This document shows positions 1 to 12,881 of a stretch of 64,000 nucleotides of DNA, piece after piece. The stretch is from Anadara kagoshimensis (taxonomy: Eukaryota > Mollusca > Bivalvia > Arcoida > Arcidae). Both the position numbers and the translations under genes were made by a program. Location: contig CM037870.1 in the NCBI GenBank assembly GCA_021292105.1, forward strand, positions 63,300,083 to 63,364,082. Reading direction: 5' to 3'. The notes under the pieces were generated by a model. The model had not been told where the DNA came from and did not search any database. It was given only the letters and a program-made list of their open reading frames with translations. Position 1 is the stretch's first letter. Each line of letters starts with the position of its first letter.

Positions 1-1250
1 TGGTTTCTAGAATGCAGAAAATAGCTCATAAAATATTTGAAAAGTTTACATTCCAGCTGCAAGTATACATTTCTGAATGTATTGTTATTTTTATTTTTGG
101 TTTATAGTAAAATAAAATTGGCGACAAATATGATTTGAACATGGATGGATATGTTTATGGATACTTGTTAAAATGTTATGAGTAGATACATTTTGAGTTT
201 TTTAGGTAAACTTTTTAAATATTTTTGTCATCGCTTTATTTGAGATTTTTACTATGTAATACAGTTACGTAATGTAATGGTGCTTAAAACAGTGTAGCAA
301 CTCCCAATGAAGTTTAACGCCCGATGAAGTCTAGAGTCCATACTTCATTAGGCATTGAAATTACCAACCATAATGAAGTTCATTAGACGTTGACAGTTTC
401 GACACTGCTTAAATGCAGTCAAGACTCTTTTACTTACATCGAGGCTCTAGGATGGTGATGAAACTTGAGTAATCGGAGAAAATCGTCGAACTTTGGCGAG
501 TGATCTGACAGACTTACCCACACTAAGAGTGAGTGCATTTCAAACCTATAGGAGGTAAGATACACTGTTATGTGTTCGTAGGCGACCACTGGGCAAATGA
601 GTAAATAAAATGTGTATATTCACGTAAATATTATCCATTTGTCATTTCATGATACCGAAAACGAATATAACAGCCCATGTTTAAAAAAAGAGTAAACATG
701 ATTTATATGAACTATCATGTAATAATAAAACCTGTTGTACAGAATACTCGATTAAGTTACGTAACACGTCAGAAATGTAATAATTAATGTGTTATGGACG
801 CTAAAACACAGGTTTCTGACCAAATGATGTATTAGGTTTACACCTGAACCGCGGTGATTCTAACCCTAGGTTCTATCCGTCAGGAAAAAGCATTATAATT
901 ATTATATAACCAAAATACGATGATAAATATTTATGATGTCTTTATGAATATATTCATAATCAAACGGAGAAGAGTTATAGCCCCTTGTCATGTGAAATTG
1001 ACACCTTTATGACCTGCAGCTCAAATCTCGGATCACCGGTCTAGATGACCATAAATCGCGGATAGTCACTAAATAATAGGTATAGGAAATGCAATAATTT
1101 TAATGTTTTTTCTAACCTCGTTATCATACTATGACCTAACATAAAATAAATGTTAATAAAATGGCGACCTGACAACTATGACCCTTGTCATCCCCTTTTA
1201 CTTGTCGTAACTGTGTCAGTCTCGGGTAAGATCGGTAATAAGAAATTCTT
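1..1250. other. non-coding AT-rich stretch
   Basis: No supported gene. About 400-560 resembles a decayed SINE body in minus orientation (ACTTACATCGAGGCTC, then GACAGACTTACCCACACTAA). The rest is unassigned. Confidence 0.5.
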
Positions 1251-1254
1251 AACC

Positions 1255-1860
1255 TTAAAATAACCTGTCCTCAGGACTAGAATAGACTTTACACTGGGTC
1301 CGATAATTAAAATAAAAAAGTCCATTTCACCAGCAGAACGGCAATAACAGAGTCTTGACCTTTAAATAGCTTGTCCCCAGTATAGGCCTTACACTGGACA
1401 CTATCAATATCATTTCACCAGCGGAACGATCTTAAAATAATACGTCCCTATTACTGGAATAGACCTTACACTGGGTGCGATAGTTTAAAATAAAACTCCA
1501 TTTCACCAACTCAAGACTCTTGACCTTTAAATAGCTTGTCCCGGCTCAGTATAGACCTTACACCGGACATTATCAATAAAACAAAAAAGTTCATTTCACC
1601 AGCAGAACGATCTTAAAATAACATGTCCCTAGTACTAGAATAGACCTTACACTGGGTGCGATAGTTTAAAATAAAACTCCATTTCACCAACTCAAGACTC
1701 TTGACCTTTAAATAGCTTTTCCCGACTTAGTATAGACCTTACACCGGACACTATCAATAAAACAAAAAAGTTCATTTCACCAGCAGAACTATCTTAAAAT
1801 ATCAACCTTAAAATAACATGTCTCCAAGTTTAGACCTTACACTGGGTCCTAAAATTAAAA
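1255..1860. repeat. dimeric tandem repeat, period about 181 bp
   Basis: Two related half-units alternate: one with TTACACTGGGTGCGATAG and one with TAGCTTGTCCCG and CACCGGACA. Both carry AGACCTTACAC and CATTTCACCA. CTGGGTGCGA recurs at 1472 and 1653. Roughly three and a half dimers, diverged toward the left. Confidence 0.7.
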
Positions 1861-1879
1861 CAATTAAGTACCAGTACAA

Positions 1880-3271
1880 TGTAGGAGGTATATATGTGTG
1901 GGGTTTATGTTGTGTGTGACGGTTTTGTGTAATCGCTTTTTAAAACTTTTTCAGTCAAGTTGTAAGCGCGCCTTTGAAAGGTCTTATGGTGTCAGTATGG
2001 GCATAACAGGTTTTTAACTTCGACATAAACCGTCTATTGTTTTGATTGTTTGAGATTGGTGAAGGGAAATCCAATGTAAGACGATTTGGATATATTCTTA
2101 CCACCAATGCATTAAAACATAAGTTATGCATAACATTATTGGTATTTTTGTGTAATATTTCGGGATATTAGTACTTTCTTTACTTGGAATTGGGTTTCAA
2201 TGACTGATTGGTCTAAAACACCAGCTTATAGATCGCCTAGGTTTGAACACATCTCTGGTAGTTACTAGCTGTTTCGCTTGTCAAAGGTTTGATGTTTTTG
2301 CACTATCGATCAACTGATCGCCTATATAAGTGAAAGAATCTTAAACGAGTAGTAAAACATAATTATTCCACTTTATACTATTATAAAAATAATAATCACA
2401 TGATTGTGTTGCCTTCAGAAAGCAGTTCAAATATGAAGAGCATAAAATAACAAAAACAAGAAAGCCAAAGAGAGATCCCAGATGGTAAAAAAATATGCAC
2501 AATATATAGTAACAAAAATATTTTAGTACTTTAGACGACGCACAAACCATGCAGAAAACCACATTGATCCAGAGCTATACGAGCGTACCAAGTTTCAGAC
2601 TCTTTTGTTTCAATTTGTTAGAACAACACTGATAACAGCGATATGGTGGTTTATGAATTAGATAGTCAACTAATTCAAATGTATCTGAGAGACAACTTTG
2701 TTACCGGAATTATGATGCAATTGATATAAACCAAAACAACATGGACGCCAAAAAAGCGAACTGACCTACTGGAACAATGGAATATTTACGCGACCAAAGC
2801 CCTATGTAGTACATACAAAATCCGCCTTTCCACATACAGCGAGAGCAACCTACCGGTGAACTTAATTAACTTGTGATCCATGTATACATTTTGTGTCTTG
2901 TTTTATTTTCGTTCTTATTTTGTTCTTTGTTTATTCTGGCTATTTCTAGGACTTAGCATGAAATATTTACTAAGCGGTCTGCAACCTGGAAACTGGACGA
3001 CCTCGTGTGGGTGTTTTGTGAATAAATATAGTGGACATTTATATATTTATGGCAAAATGATTGACACACGTGTTATAAACATACATTAGTCATTGCAATA
3101 GTAAATACTATATACGTGCCGGTAGAATATCTATATATGTTCATTTCTTACATTCTCTGATGGAAATCCACGTGTTTATCAGTTTTCAAAGTTTTTACTT
3201 CGATTCTTGGATTGTGATTTTAATATGGACTGGTATGTTTGCTTGTGATGAATTGATTGATTGATTAATTA

Positions 3272-3305
<34 letters not shown>

Positions 3306-6110
3306 ATCTAGCGAACAGGTTTTTTTCTGTGCTTCAGAATCAGAAAAGATTAGACACTGGCTTTTATCAAGTAATCAGATGGTGAATGATTCAACTACTG
3401 GCCTGTTGCCTATTTAATTACAAACATAGAACTGAAACAATTAAGTTTCGTCGTATTCCAGTTCCAGTTATGTAATGGTCAATTAAGTCAAAAAACACGA
3501 ACCTTCATCAAGGCAGAGAGTATAAACAGATATCTAAGACATAGAATAAGCATAGGATTTGTTTGAACCCTATCTGCCTCTTGTCGGCCTAACTTTACGT
3601 GTGTTAGTCAGTACCAAGATTCTACAGAGGCCAAGCCATGAAAAGTAGAACATAGCCAAAACTGAGAAACTGTAGAACACAAAGATCGAACAATTAAAAC
3701 AACAGTTCAAAACTAAGAAATTGTAAAATGCAAGCAAGGAACAGTTGAAAATCAGATCAAAACGTAAAGACTATTGAACTTAAACATTGAACATTATACA
3801 TTAAAACTGTAGAACGGTAGTATGGTTGGAACAGTCGAAGCAACAGTTGAAAAATGAGAAACTGTGAAACGTAAGCATATAACATTTAAACGACATATCA
3901 AAACTGAGTCTCAAACTTAAACCACAGAACCATTGACGCAACAAATCGTGAGGATTTTGACAGCATGACACATTCTTAATTTTGTCTATCGAGATCATGA
4001 AATCTGTTCCAGACAAAATATTTTATCCAGGAAGTCAATTCATTATGCTTTAATAAATGTTAATAAAACGTTAATAAAATGTTATTTGAGTGATAGGTTT
4101 TGTCAGAACTGAGAACAATAAAACCTCACTTTCTTGATGACATCATTAAAACTAAACACGCGTACGTTTGTTGAAGATTAAAGACTTGGTTGACCTTAAG
4201 CACCCAATGACCTTTTCAGCGCTTTTTTGATGGATGTATTTTTACATGCACCAAATATGAAAAATACGTCGTAGTTCCTTATTCCGTTATACATAGTAAA
4301 CCCACAACATAACACGATTTTGCACATGTATTTGCCATATATCATTATTTGAATTTAATCATAAAATACATTAAAAAATAGCAAAAATTTAAAAGGGTAC
4401 ATGACATAATCAAACTGTAACAAAACTGCAAAGATTCCCTTCTTTTGTCAAAAAGGCATTTAATTTTTCTATTTCGTTGTGAATGTCTGTATCAAGCTGG
4501 GAAACCTAGCCAAATGACTTATGTCACTAGACTTTAGTATGTGCTACAAGTTTAGTAGTCAAGTCAATATTGTTGTGTCTGCTCTGTCGTCTGATATGTG
4601 ATATCGTCAAACGAAATCATACTTCTTGTGTGTTTAACAAGCAAAATAATTTCATTAAAAAGTTAACAATTTTATAGACACCGAAAAGTTAATAAAAGTT
4701 GTTTATAAAGTAAAACAATTTTTAAAAATAAAATCAATTTGGAAAAAAAATAATGTGATAAAAAAATAATCAAATTAATTTGAAAAAAGTTTTTCAATAC
4801 TAATGTGATAAATTGTTAATTAATTTGATAAATGCATATATGACAAACGATAAAAAAATTTGTCAAAACTGTCAAACTTCGTTTAAACGCGTGATTTATT
4901 TGGAAGGTTAATGACTTCAATGAGTGCTAACGAGACGTGGGATATAATGATTGCCAATGTTGCTAATTAACCCGTGTTTTACCACCGCAACAGGTGACAT
5001 TAATGAGTGTATGAACCTGTTCTTATTCAATGAGTCTTTTATTCTATCTATTAAGAAATTCATTCCTGAAGTATTCACCACAGTAGGTATAAATCATCCT
5101 GATCTAATTAAATTAAAGGAATTGTGATAAATATATAAAAAGTTGACACACTGACTTAATGTTTCGTGACTCGGCTTTTTTGGTGTGAAATCATTTGTGG
5201 TAGAAACAGGGTCAGAATAGGCAATACACAAAACTAGAACTAGAGCACGGTTAATCACAATGGCGGTAAGGTAATAAACGGCTCACTATGCATAGTGAAA
5301 ACAATGCTGTGGTTAAGATAACGTCATCAGTGGCCAAAAAGAATATTCATTCATACCAAAAAACGCAAATAGCCAATCCTAAAATATGAAGTGTTATTAG
5401 GTATCAAGATTACGTTTTTATAAGTGTGTCATATAAAAACCTTGTGGGATACTTAGTAAGAACTTCTCTGGATAATCGAAAAATGGTCCGGCACGTGTTT
5501 GCATGTTTCTATTTCCCGTGCACTTGTGTTTCAAAAACCATGTGTAATGTGAAGTATTTTCTGAATAAACGAAAAATTGCTCCAAGAGTATTTTCTAGTT
5601 TCTGTATCTAGTGTACTTTACATTTTTTTTTTCATTTTTTAAATTCCATGTGTGGTACATCACGTGATTACTTTTTCTAACCAGTATATAATTCGTGTCA
5701 TTTCCGCTCCATAAAACACATCAAGATTGCTGCATTTTTAAATAAATTTTAAAATGAAAAATACAAATGTAAAATTTCAACCAAGTAAAAATATATGCAT
5801 GGGCGAGTATCTATTTTTGTTGTGTACGTTCGGTCAGGTTGTGTATGTCACGTTTTCGCGGTTTTTATATTCACTTTTGTTTTTATAACGCATACATAAT
5901 TAACTCGATCCTGTACACAGCAACACAACAGTATGTATACCTAGCATAATGGAATATATTGTTCTTTATTTTCAAGTCGTCTTCAAATATGACAGTTAGA
6001 CTGAATTAGAGTTAGACTTATTTAAAGAAAGACACAGAATTATGTTTACCCACTGTTCTTCAGACAGAAATTCTATGTGATGTATTCGCGAATAACAGCA
6101 ATCATCTTAA
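1880..6110. other. non-coding stretch
   Basis: No gene supported. It holds an ATTG/ATTA tetranucleotide tract at 3245-3306 and degenerate AGAACxxTTGAAxA-like repetition at 3640-3930. Short ORFs here lack domains or splice context. Confidence 0.5.
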
Positions 6111-6120
6111 AATGCAATAT

Positions 6121-6378
6121 CCAGGCTCCATGCAGTTTCACAATTATACCTTAACCGAGATTTTCCTTTACTTAAACTTACCCAAATTGGTCAATCTCTT
6201 TTTGAAGCTCCGAATCAAGATTTATGCTTATATGAAATCCTATAAACTTAAAGTGGTCTTATAAATGACATCGTAAATTAAAGAGTATTTTAACAACTAA
6301 AAAAATTACTTAGATTTCAAATTTTCCAGATTTAAGATAAGTAACTCTTATTTAAGGTTGTGAAACTGAGGCCAGCAA
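6121..6378. repeat. foldback MITE, copy 1
   Basis: Inverted ends: left CAGTTTCACAATTATACCTT, right (reverse complement) CAGTTTCACAACCTTAAATA, with further partial pairing inside. The same termini occur at 26820-27068. No coding content. Confidence 0.55.
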
Positions 6379-7160
6379 TGAACATGATCGGTGTCAAATA
6401 GTCATAAAATGAGTCCATGTGACATATCTTCAGCAAAAAGCCGCGTATACCACAAGTCCTGTTCTTGAATGAAATCACATGCGCTTCCGGTTTTGAATGC
6501 GAGACCAAATGTTCTGGAAGCCACCTTAATGTGATAGTTTCTAAAGTGAAAAAAGGTTGAGCGATGATTAAATGTCGGCAACATGATTATGATATAAGTT
6601 AGTTGGCACTTGGAAGATACCATATGCTCATCAATCAATATTCATTGTGTTTCGGTTTTGTTATCGATGATAAAAGCAATGTAGATAAAATAAACCATAA
6701 AACATGTTAAAATGAAAGGATATTATAACAGGAATGGTACATTGGAAATGCAATAACATATATAGCTAAAACTTCTTTATGACAAAATATATGCACATAC
6801 AAGCTGCGTATTATATAAGTAAAAGCAACCTGTATTTAAATTAATGACCTGGGCTACTTATTGCAATTAAAAACATCACGTATATTTACTTAAGGTACAA
6901 AAGACGTCACAAATTTCCGTCATTTTCGTCCGTGATAAATCGGTGGGCATGACACTAATACGACCGAGTTCTTAGCTGTTGTCTTTTATCTACGTAACTG
7001 TTTGAAAACACCACAAATTATATTTAGGAAGCATGCGATACAATGCCCTTTATTCCCGACAAATAGAAAATCAGACTTACTGACCACCAGAAATTTACTT
7101 GTTTTAAACAAAATTAAAGACTAATAAAATGATATTTTTACAGTCTTTTACTGTTTTCAA

Positions 7161-7850
7161 CAATTACCTAAAGATATACGTTTGATACATACAAGAGCTG
7201 CAAAGAGTTACTGGCGCCAAGGAATTACAACAATTACCTTAACGTATACGTTTGATATGTACAAAAGGTACAAAGAGTTACTGGCGCCAAGGAATTACAA
7301 CAATTACCTTAAAGTATACGTTTGATACGTACAAGAGCTGCAAAGAGTTACTGGCGCCAAGGAATTACAACAATTACCTTAACGTATACGTTTGATATGT
7401 ACAAAAGGTACAAAGAGTTACTGGCGCCAAGGAATTACAACAATTACCTTAAAGTATACGTTTGATATGTACAAAAGGTACAAAGAGTTACTGGCGCCAA
7501 GGAATTACAACAATTACCTTAAGGTATACGTTTGATATGTACAAAAGGTACAAAGAGTTACTGGCGCCAAGGAATTACAACAATTACCTTAAAGTATACG
7601 TTTGATATGTACAAAAGGTACAAAGAGTTACTGGCGCCAAGGAATTACAACAATTACCTTAAGGTATACGTTTGATATGTACAAAAGGTACAAAGAGTTA
7701 CTGGCGCCAAGGAATTACAACAATTACCTTAAAGTATACGTTTGATATGTACAAAAGGTACAAAGAGTTACTGGCGCCAAGGAATTACAACAATTACCTT
7801 AAGGTATACGTTTGATATGTACAAAAGGTACAAAGAGTTACTGGCGCCAA
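7161..7850. repeat. 70-bp minisatellite, about 10 copies
   Basis: The marker CTGGCGCCAA recurs exactly every 70 bases from 7211 to 7841. Units also share CAATTACCTTAA and TATACGTTTGAT. Variants alternate (AACG, AAAG or AAGG before TATACG), suggesting a two-unit higher-order repeat. ORFs across it are by-products. Confidence 0.95.
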
Positions 7851-8239
7851 GAAAGTTTGGGTATAAAGATGTAAATGTATTAGGTACCATTTGGGAGATG
7901 TTGCCTGAGAAGATTGCCTTACTGGTAATTAGACAATTTCAAACACTCATTTGATAAAACTCAATAGAAACATGCTTAAACTATAAAAATAAATATCTGA
8001 AGAAAACAGATTTTGAGATACTGACAAGATCAGCAAACTCTATTTCAAGTTTAATTCATAAGGACGTTATTAAATTATGTTTCAAACGGGGAAATATACT
8101 ACTAGCTAAGATGTGCCCCTAGTTTCAAAGTCTTTTATTTTGAAAGGAGCCTTGTTTCAGAATGACGGAAATGTTTCATGCTAAAGATTAAAGAAACGAA
8201 ATAAAGAGCAAAATAAAATACAAAAAAAATTATACGTAC

Positions 8240-8558
8240 CAACTGGAGTATCCGGACATAATTGCATGTTATTTGTAACTTTTCTTGTTAAAGATTCAAC
8301 AGATGCCATCCGTCTTTCCACATCCGTAATAAAAGATCCATAAGCAACATTAAGTCCAGCAGCTTGTATGGGTACAGTACTGTTACCCGGCGCGTACTTC
8401 TGTCGCTCCTGCCACAAAAAATCCTGTAGTTGTTGACAATTTATTATAATACCGTTTAAAATATTTTCTATATTTTGAAAACGTTCCGCCGTCCATTGTC
8501 CTGACGATTTGGAAATAAAAATAAATAAAAAAGCACAAATTCCGAATAAAGTCCTCAT
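8240..8558 (-). CDS. first exon of a secreted coiled-coil protein (partial gene)
   Basis: Encodes MRTLFGICAFLFIFISKSSG as a signal peptide, then a helical region (FQNIENILNGIIINCQQLQ, later DVERRMASVESLTRKVTNNM) and LCPDTPV before GTTG then GTACGT (phase 1). This arrangement is common at the N-terminus of molluscan secreted lectin or C1q proteins, but the recognition domain would lie in later exons that I could not find in 1-8239. Family assignment is therefore open. Confidence 0.6.
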
Positions 8559-8959
8559 TTTTGGTTGTTTTGTAAAATATTAAAAATCCCTGAAGGTACT
8601 CTCCTCCGAAGCACCCCTAGGGAAAAGATTCCAATATTCTCGTATTCCGTAACCCCTAAAAACCAGCCGTACTGGTATGTGAAATTAAAGAGTAGGGTTT
8701 GGATGTTTCGTCATACGGCAGTTCTTGTATTCTGTTGTACTGGGATTGATTGCCGGGGATATTATAAATGCCCGTATAAGAAGCGAAGATGAGATGTCCC
8801 CTGAGGCAAAATACCAAACAAAAGACAAGAGAGAATTATGATGTCAGTAGATGTGTTTTATAAGACTAACTCCGACAGCACTTGACTTGTCTTTATTTCA
8901 CAGTTATACCATGACATTCTAATTACAAATGTTATGATTTACCGGTCTTCCGCTGTTTA

Positions 8960-9660
8960 CTGACGTTTTTAACTTTTTTTACGAAATCTAGAATCTTCAA
9001 GAATTGCGTCTTGAAAAAAATTAGATCAACAGTACAAGAAGGAATAACAATTTATTATTGTCCGTATTTTTAGCAATTCGGTTTTAAAAATGGAAAACAA
9101 GAGTTAAAATGTCTAATTAACGCTTTTAACTTTTTAATGACATCTAAAATTTCAAGAATTGTGTCTTGAAAAAAAATAGATCAGCGGTGTTTTCAGAAGC
9201 ACTTTAGTATTTCAGTTTTAAAAAGTGACAATAACGTTTTCACTTTTTTACGAAATGTAGAACTTTATGAACTGCGTCTTGAAAACAATAGATACGTGTA
9301 TGAAGTACGTTTTCTCTTTTTTCCAAAGCACTGTGTTGTAAAAGAATTGCGTCTTGAAAAAAATAAATCGACAGGATCAGTAGAAAATACCATTTGTTTT
9401 CCTTTTCATAAGCAATTGTAGTTATTCAGATTTCAAAATGAAAAATGGTTAAAAAATTAACAGTAACTTTTTAACTTTTTTGACGACTTTAAAAGTTTTC
9501 AAAAATTGCGTCTCGAAAAAATAGATACATGTATGTAATACAATCAGGAATTACATTTTGTGTTTTTACAAGCACTTTCAATAATTCATTTTTTTTAAAA
9601 ATTGGAAAATAAGAGGTTAAAAATATCACAGTAACATTTTAACTTAGAATTGATATCTAT
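8960..9660. repeat. diverged tandem repeat with GAATTGCGTCTTGAAAAAA core
   Basis: The core AATTGCGTCTTGAAAA appears about five times (near 9001, 9158, 9265, 9343, 9505), usually after TAACTTTTTxACGA. Spacing is 80-160 bases. Its relation to the nearby secreted-protein gene is unknown. Confidence 0.6.
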
Positions 9661-10309
9661 ATTTTTTTAGAATAACGTAGAAAGATGAGTGTTGTAGCAA
9701 ATGAAATGACATGAAGTTTCAGCACAAAAGCAACTAACTTATGTATCACCAAACACAAACATATTCATCCATGTCCAACTCATAATCCAGAAGCAAAGTA
9801 AAAACTTTGAAACTGACAAATTAGGTTAAACACGTTAACTTCCACCAGGTAAGTGAGACCGGGTGCTCCGGAAGGGTTAGCACCTCCTGTATATAATACA
9901 ATAAGAAATATATTACAAAACATTTATAAAATGGGTTTGAGGTCAACGCGTGTTATGTTGGACTGATGGACAGGTAACAGTTTGTTCCCAAGTTCAACAT
10001 AGCACATATTGGCATCAAACTCAGTCTACATCTTACAATAACTGTTTTGTCGTGATCTTGGTTGCTTAGTCAGGTACATGTATATGTTTTTCAGACAGCA
10101 ACACACTTCAATACTCTATTTAATCTGGAGTGTTATAATTAATGCACGTGTCCATTGTTTTGTTGTTTCTTTGAATAGTGTCGCGTTCTGGTTGCGTTGG
10201 CTGTTTTCCCCACGTTTTCATTTTCAAACTTCCTTCTTCCATCTTAAAGTAGGAGGAGGTAAACGGGCATTTTCAACCAAAATTTAAGAAATCTGGTCCT
10301 TTCAAATTT

Positions 10310-10314
10310 CCACT

Positions 10315-10357
<43 letters not shown>

Positions 10358-10360
10358 CAA
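10310..10360. repeat. (TTTA)n microsatellite
   Basis: About eleven uninterrupted TTTA units. Confidence 0.95.
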
Positions 10361-10839
10361 ATGTTAATTTTGTTGATTCTTTACGACGCCCTTTCTAACT
10401 TTTTGCTATTCTGGTATTTAAAAAAACAAATAAAAAAATAATAAAACACGTTTTTTGACAGTGAACAAAACAGATGATTTTTGTTAAAAAAGACAGTTAA
10501 GTAAACAATTGTCCGATTCCAATTTTTACCCTGAAGCAGTACGTCATTTGACAGATAAAATGTAATATTTGACAACTGTGGCAATCATTAGTACCTGGTA
10601 AGTCATGCGTTAAACAAGAAATACGTTTTATCTTCTAGATTTGTTGAAAGATAACTTATGGTTACTTACAAGCAAATTAGTGTAATTCTAATGTAGCATA
10701 TAAGATACGACTTATATTTTGATATCATATTTGATAAACAAATCCCAAAATGGGCTTACTGGCGAATCTTTCTCCACATCTGACCATATATTACTTTATA
10801 TTGTATGATAGTTAATTTTCAACTGGTAAAATTTGAATT

Positions 10840-10990
10840 GAACATTTGTAGATTTTAAGAAAGCGTTTGATACTGTCTGGAAAGATTGGTTATGGTATTA
10901 ATTTAAATGTAACACGGTAGGTAGAAATTGTTATAAGGTAATTAAGAATATGTACAACGATATTGAATCTTGTGTCATGAAATTTCATTG
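10840..10990 (+). pseudogene. non-LTR retrotransposon reverse-transcriptase fragment
   Basis: The plus strand reads FVDFKKAFDTVWKDWLWY, a stop, then after a small shift NTVGRNCYKVIKNMYNDIES. FxDFxKAFDTV is the motif around the first catalytic Asp of LINE reverse transcriptase, and KNMY..I matches the next conserved block. Only this piece is left. Confidence 0.75.
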
Positions 10991-11116
10991 GTGAAATTAG
11001 TATGCCAAGGCGAGCTGTGTTAGAATAGATAATCATCTTCATTTGTAAGAGATTTGTTTTACCCAGAAAGTTGTAAAAATTTGTTTCATTTTATACCCAG
11101 GATATTGCAAAAGTAA

Positions 11117-11143
11117 ATAATAATAATAATAATAATAATAATA
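11117..11143. repeat. (AAT)n microsatellite
   Basis: About nine AAT units. Confidence 0.9.
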
Positions 11144-12079
11144 CGCGGAGTAAATATAATTTACACCCCACTTCATAAACTACGTACATTAGTACGATTC
11201 TTAAATAAAAATTAGAAAGTATAAAATTCATGGAATAACAATTACCAATTGAGAATAAATAACAATAAAAACATATAAATAGTAACATAAATCATATCTG
11301 AAGAACAGCTTAGTTCGCGTACACAATTTAGTTAATAAAAATATAATAATAGGAAGATAATAAATAAAAATTACAACTGAAACATCCGTAAAACTTGCAA
11401 AAACTGAAACTTTAACGCGGACATTGACGTTCCAATCAGGGTTTAGCATTTGTTTAGGTAAGCCCTTATGAATACGGGGAATAAATAAAGGAATAACACA
11501 AGACCACACCAAATATCATTTGTTGAAATATATGTCCAAATTATGTATGAAGGAAATATGTGTAATGCCTATAAGCCTACACCTAGGACCTAGTTCAGAC
11601 GTCTATATGGTGTTTTAACCTACATCAACGTAAGATGCAAGATATATTGCACCAAATACCTCCAAAACATATGTCTAAATAATGTCCATTTAAAAAGATA
11701 TATGTGACACAAGCAAAATACATGTGTCCGATGTGTTTATAAATTATTTATTTGTATTCCATTGGGCTACATGATGAATTATATGTTTGTAGACTTGCAT
11801 TATTACGATTTTTATTAAGACATATTGCAGGTATTTACACATCCGCCCTTGTTACATAATGCTAATTTAAATTTTACTTTTTTGCATGTCAAGACTTTGT
11901 TTTCTATTTATAAATGAATGTAATTGCACGTCGAATAATTTAGTATTGAATTTAAAAAGGAGTGGGTTTCGTTACAATAAACGTTTTGAACAATCTTCCT
12001 GACTTTAAATTTAAAAAAAACTGTACACAGGCGAAAATGTTCCAGGAACTTATATAATTCATAACAAGGGGTTTAGATT

Positions 12080-12368
12080 ATAGTCAAGAATATTTCATTT
12101 ATATTGAAACGCCAAAAGATATCAGTAGAGTGAGTGTTCTTTAGCGTACCACGCCTACCAAGACACGGGGCAGGGTGACTTCAAGGTGCTCATAGAGTCC
12201 GCACGCCGAAAACAAACATACCACTTCTCCAGCTCACCCAACCGGAGAACCAGTCGCTACGCTGTCTTCTTAATTTTTAAAGTCTTATGAATGATCCCGT
12301 TGGGGTTAATCCCACGACCTTACGCTTTTGAGGGCGGACACTCAACCACTGAGCTACGAAGCCGACGG
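12080..12368 (-). mobile_element. tRNA-derived SINE
   Basis: On the minus strand it starts with a tRNA-like head (TCGTAGCTCAGTGGTTGAGT, with an A box) and a degenerate B box near GTGGGATTAACCCC. The body runs to a tail with GTCAAGAATATTTCA (minus complement), shared with copies at 19960, 20105 and 22274. Confidence 0.8.
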
Positions 12369-12586
12369 TAAGGTTATGGATTGTCATTGATAATATCTGT
12401 ATGTACTATAAATGTCCATTTCGTTTCTGCCTCGACCTTTTCTGTCTATGTACGTAGGTGAATATTTGTAAACATTTTCAGAATATTGCATTGACAATTA
12501 TGGGTAGTGGCAGCTCTCCGCTTGTTCTTGTTCCAAATATTTGTCATTAAAAAGAATATTGTCCACAAGAAGAGCGGAGTGGAATA

Positions 12587-12745
12587 ATAGGATCTATCAT
12601 GAGTATCCATGTAGGATAGGGAAATCTCACCCTCGGGTTAAATATTTCAGTCGAAGACGAGGCTTGCCGAATCTGACAGAAATATTCAACCCCGAGGGTG
12701 AGATTTCCCTATCCTACACGGATAAACTCATGATTGATTCTTTTT
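12587..12745. repeat. foldback element, conserved-loop family, copy 1
   Basis: Long inverted repeat. Each arm has TAGGATAGGGAAATCTCACC and CTCGGG; the centre reads GACGAGGCTTGCCGA. The same loop and part of the arms recur at 44611-44770. Confidence 0.85.
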
Positions 12746-12881
12746 CTTCCATTTTGATGACAATTTTGATGTTTAAACTAGAAAACAAAGCCATTTATTC
12801 TAATCTCCCAAAATAAACATTTGAAACGCAGTGAAAATATCTAAATTTTGGAGACTCCTCGGGTGTTATTTTCCCGCAAGA

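Noticed and set aside
6402-6638. Possible downstream exon of the coiled-coil gene (minus; acceptor TTTTTCACTTTAG at about 6541)
   Set aside because: In phase 1 it stays open for about 70 codons, but I see no known domain and no match to lectin or C1q patterns; not strong enough to join.
7161-7850. CRISPR-like array
   Set aside because: The repeat is a continuous 70-bp satellite without unique spacers, in a eukaryotic genome.
7742-7954. 70-residue plus-strand ORF
   Set aside because: Runs through the 70-bp minisatellite; its repeat content explains its openness.
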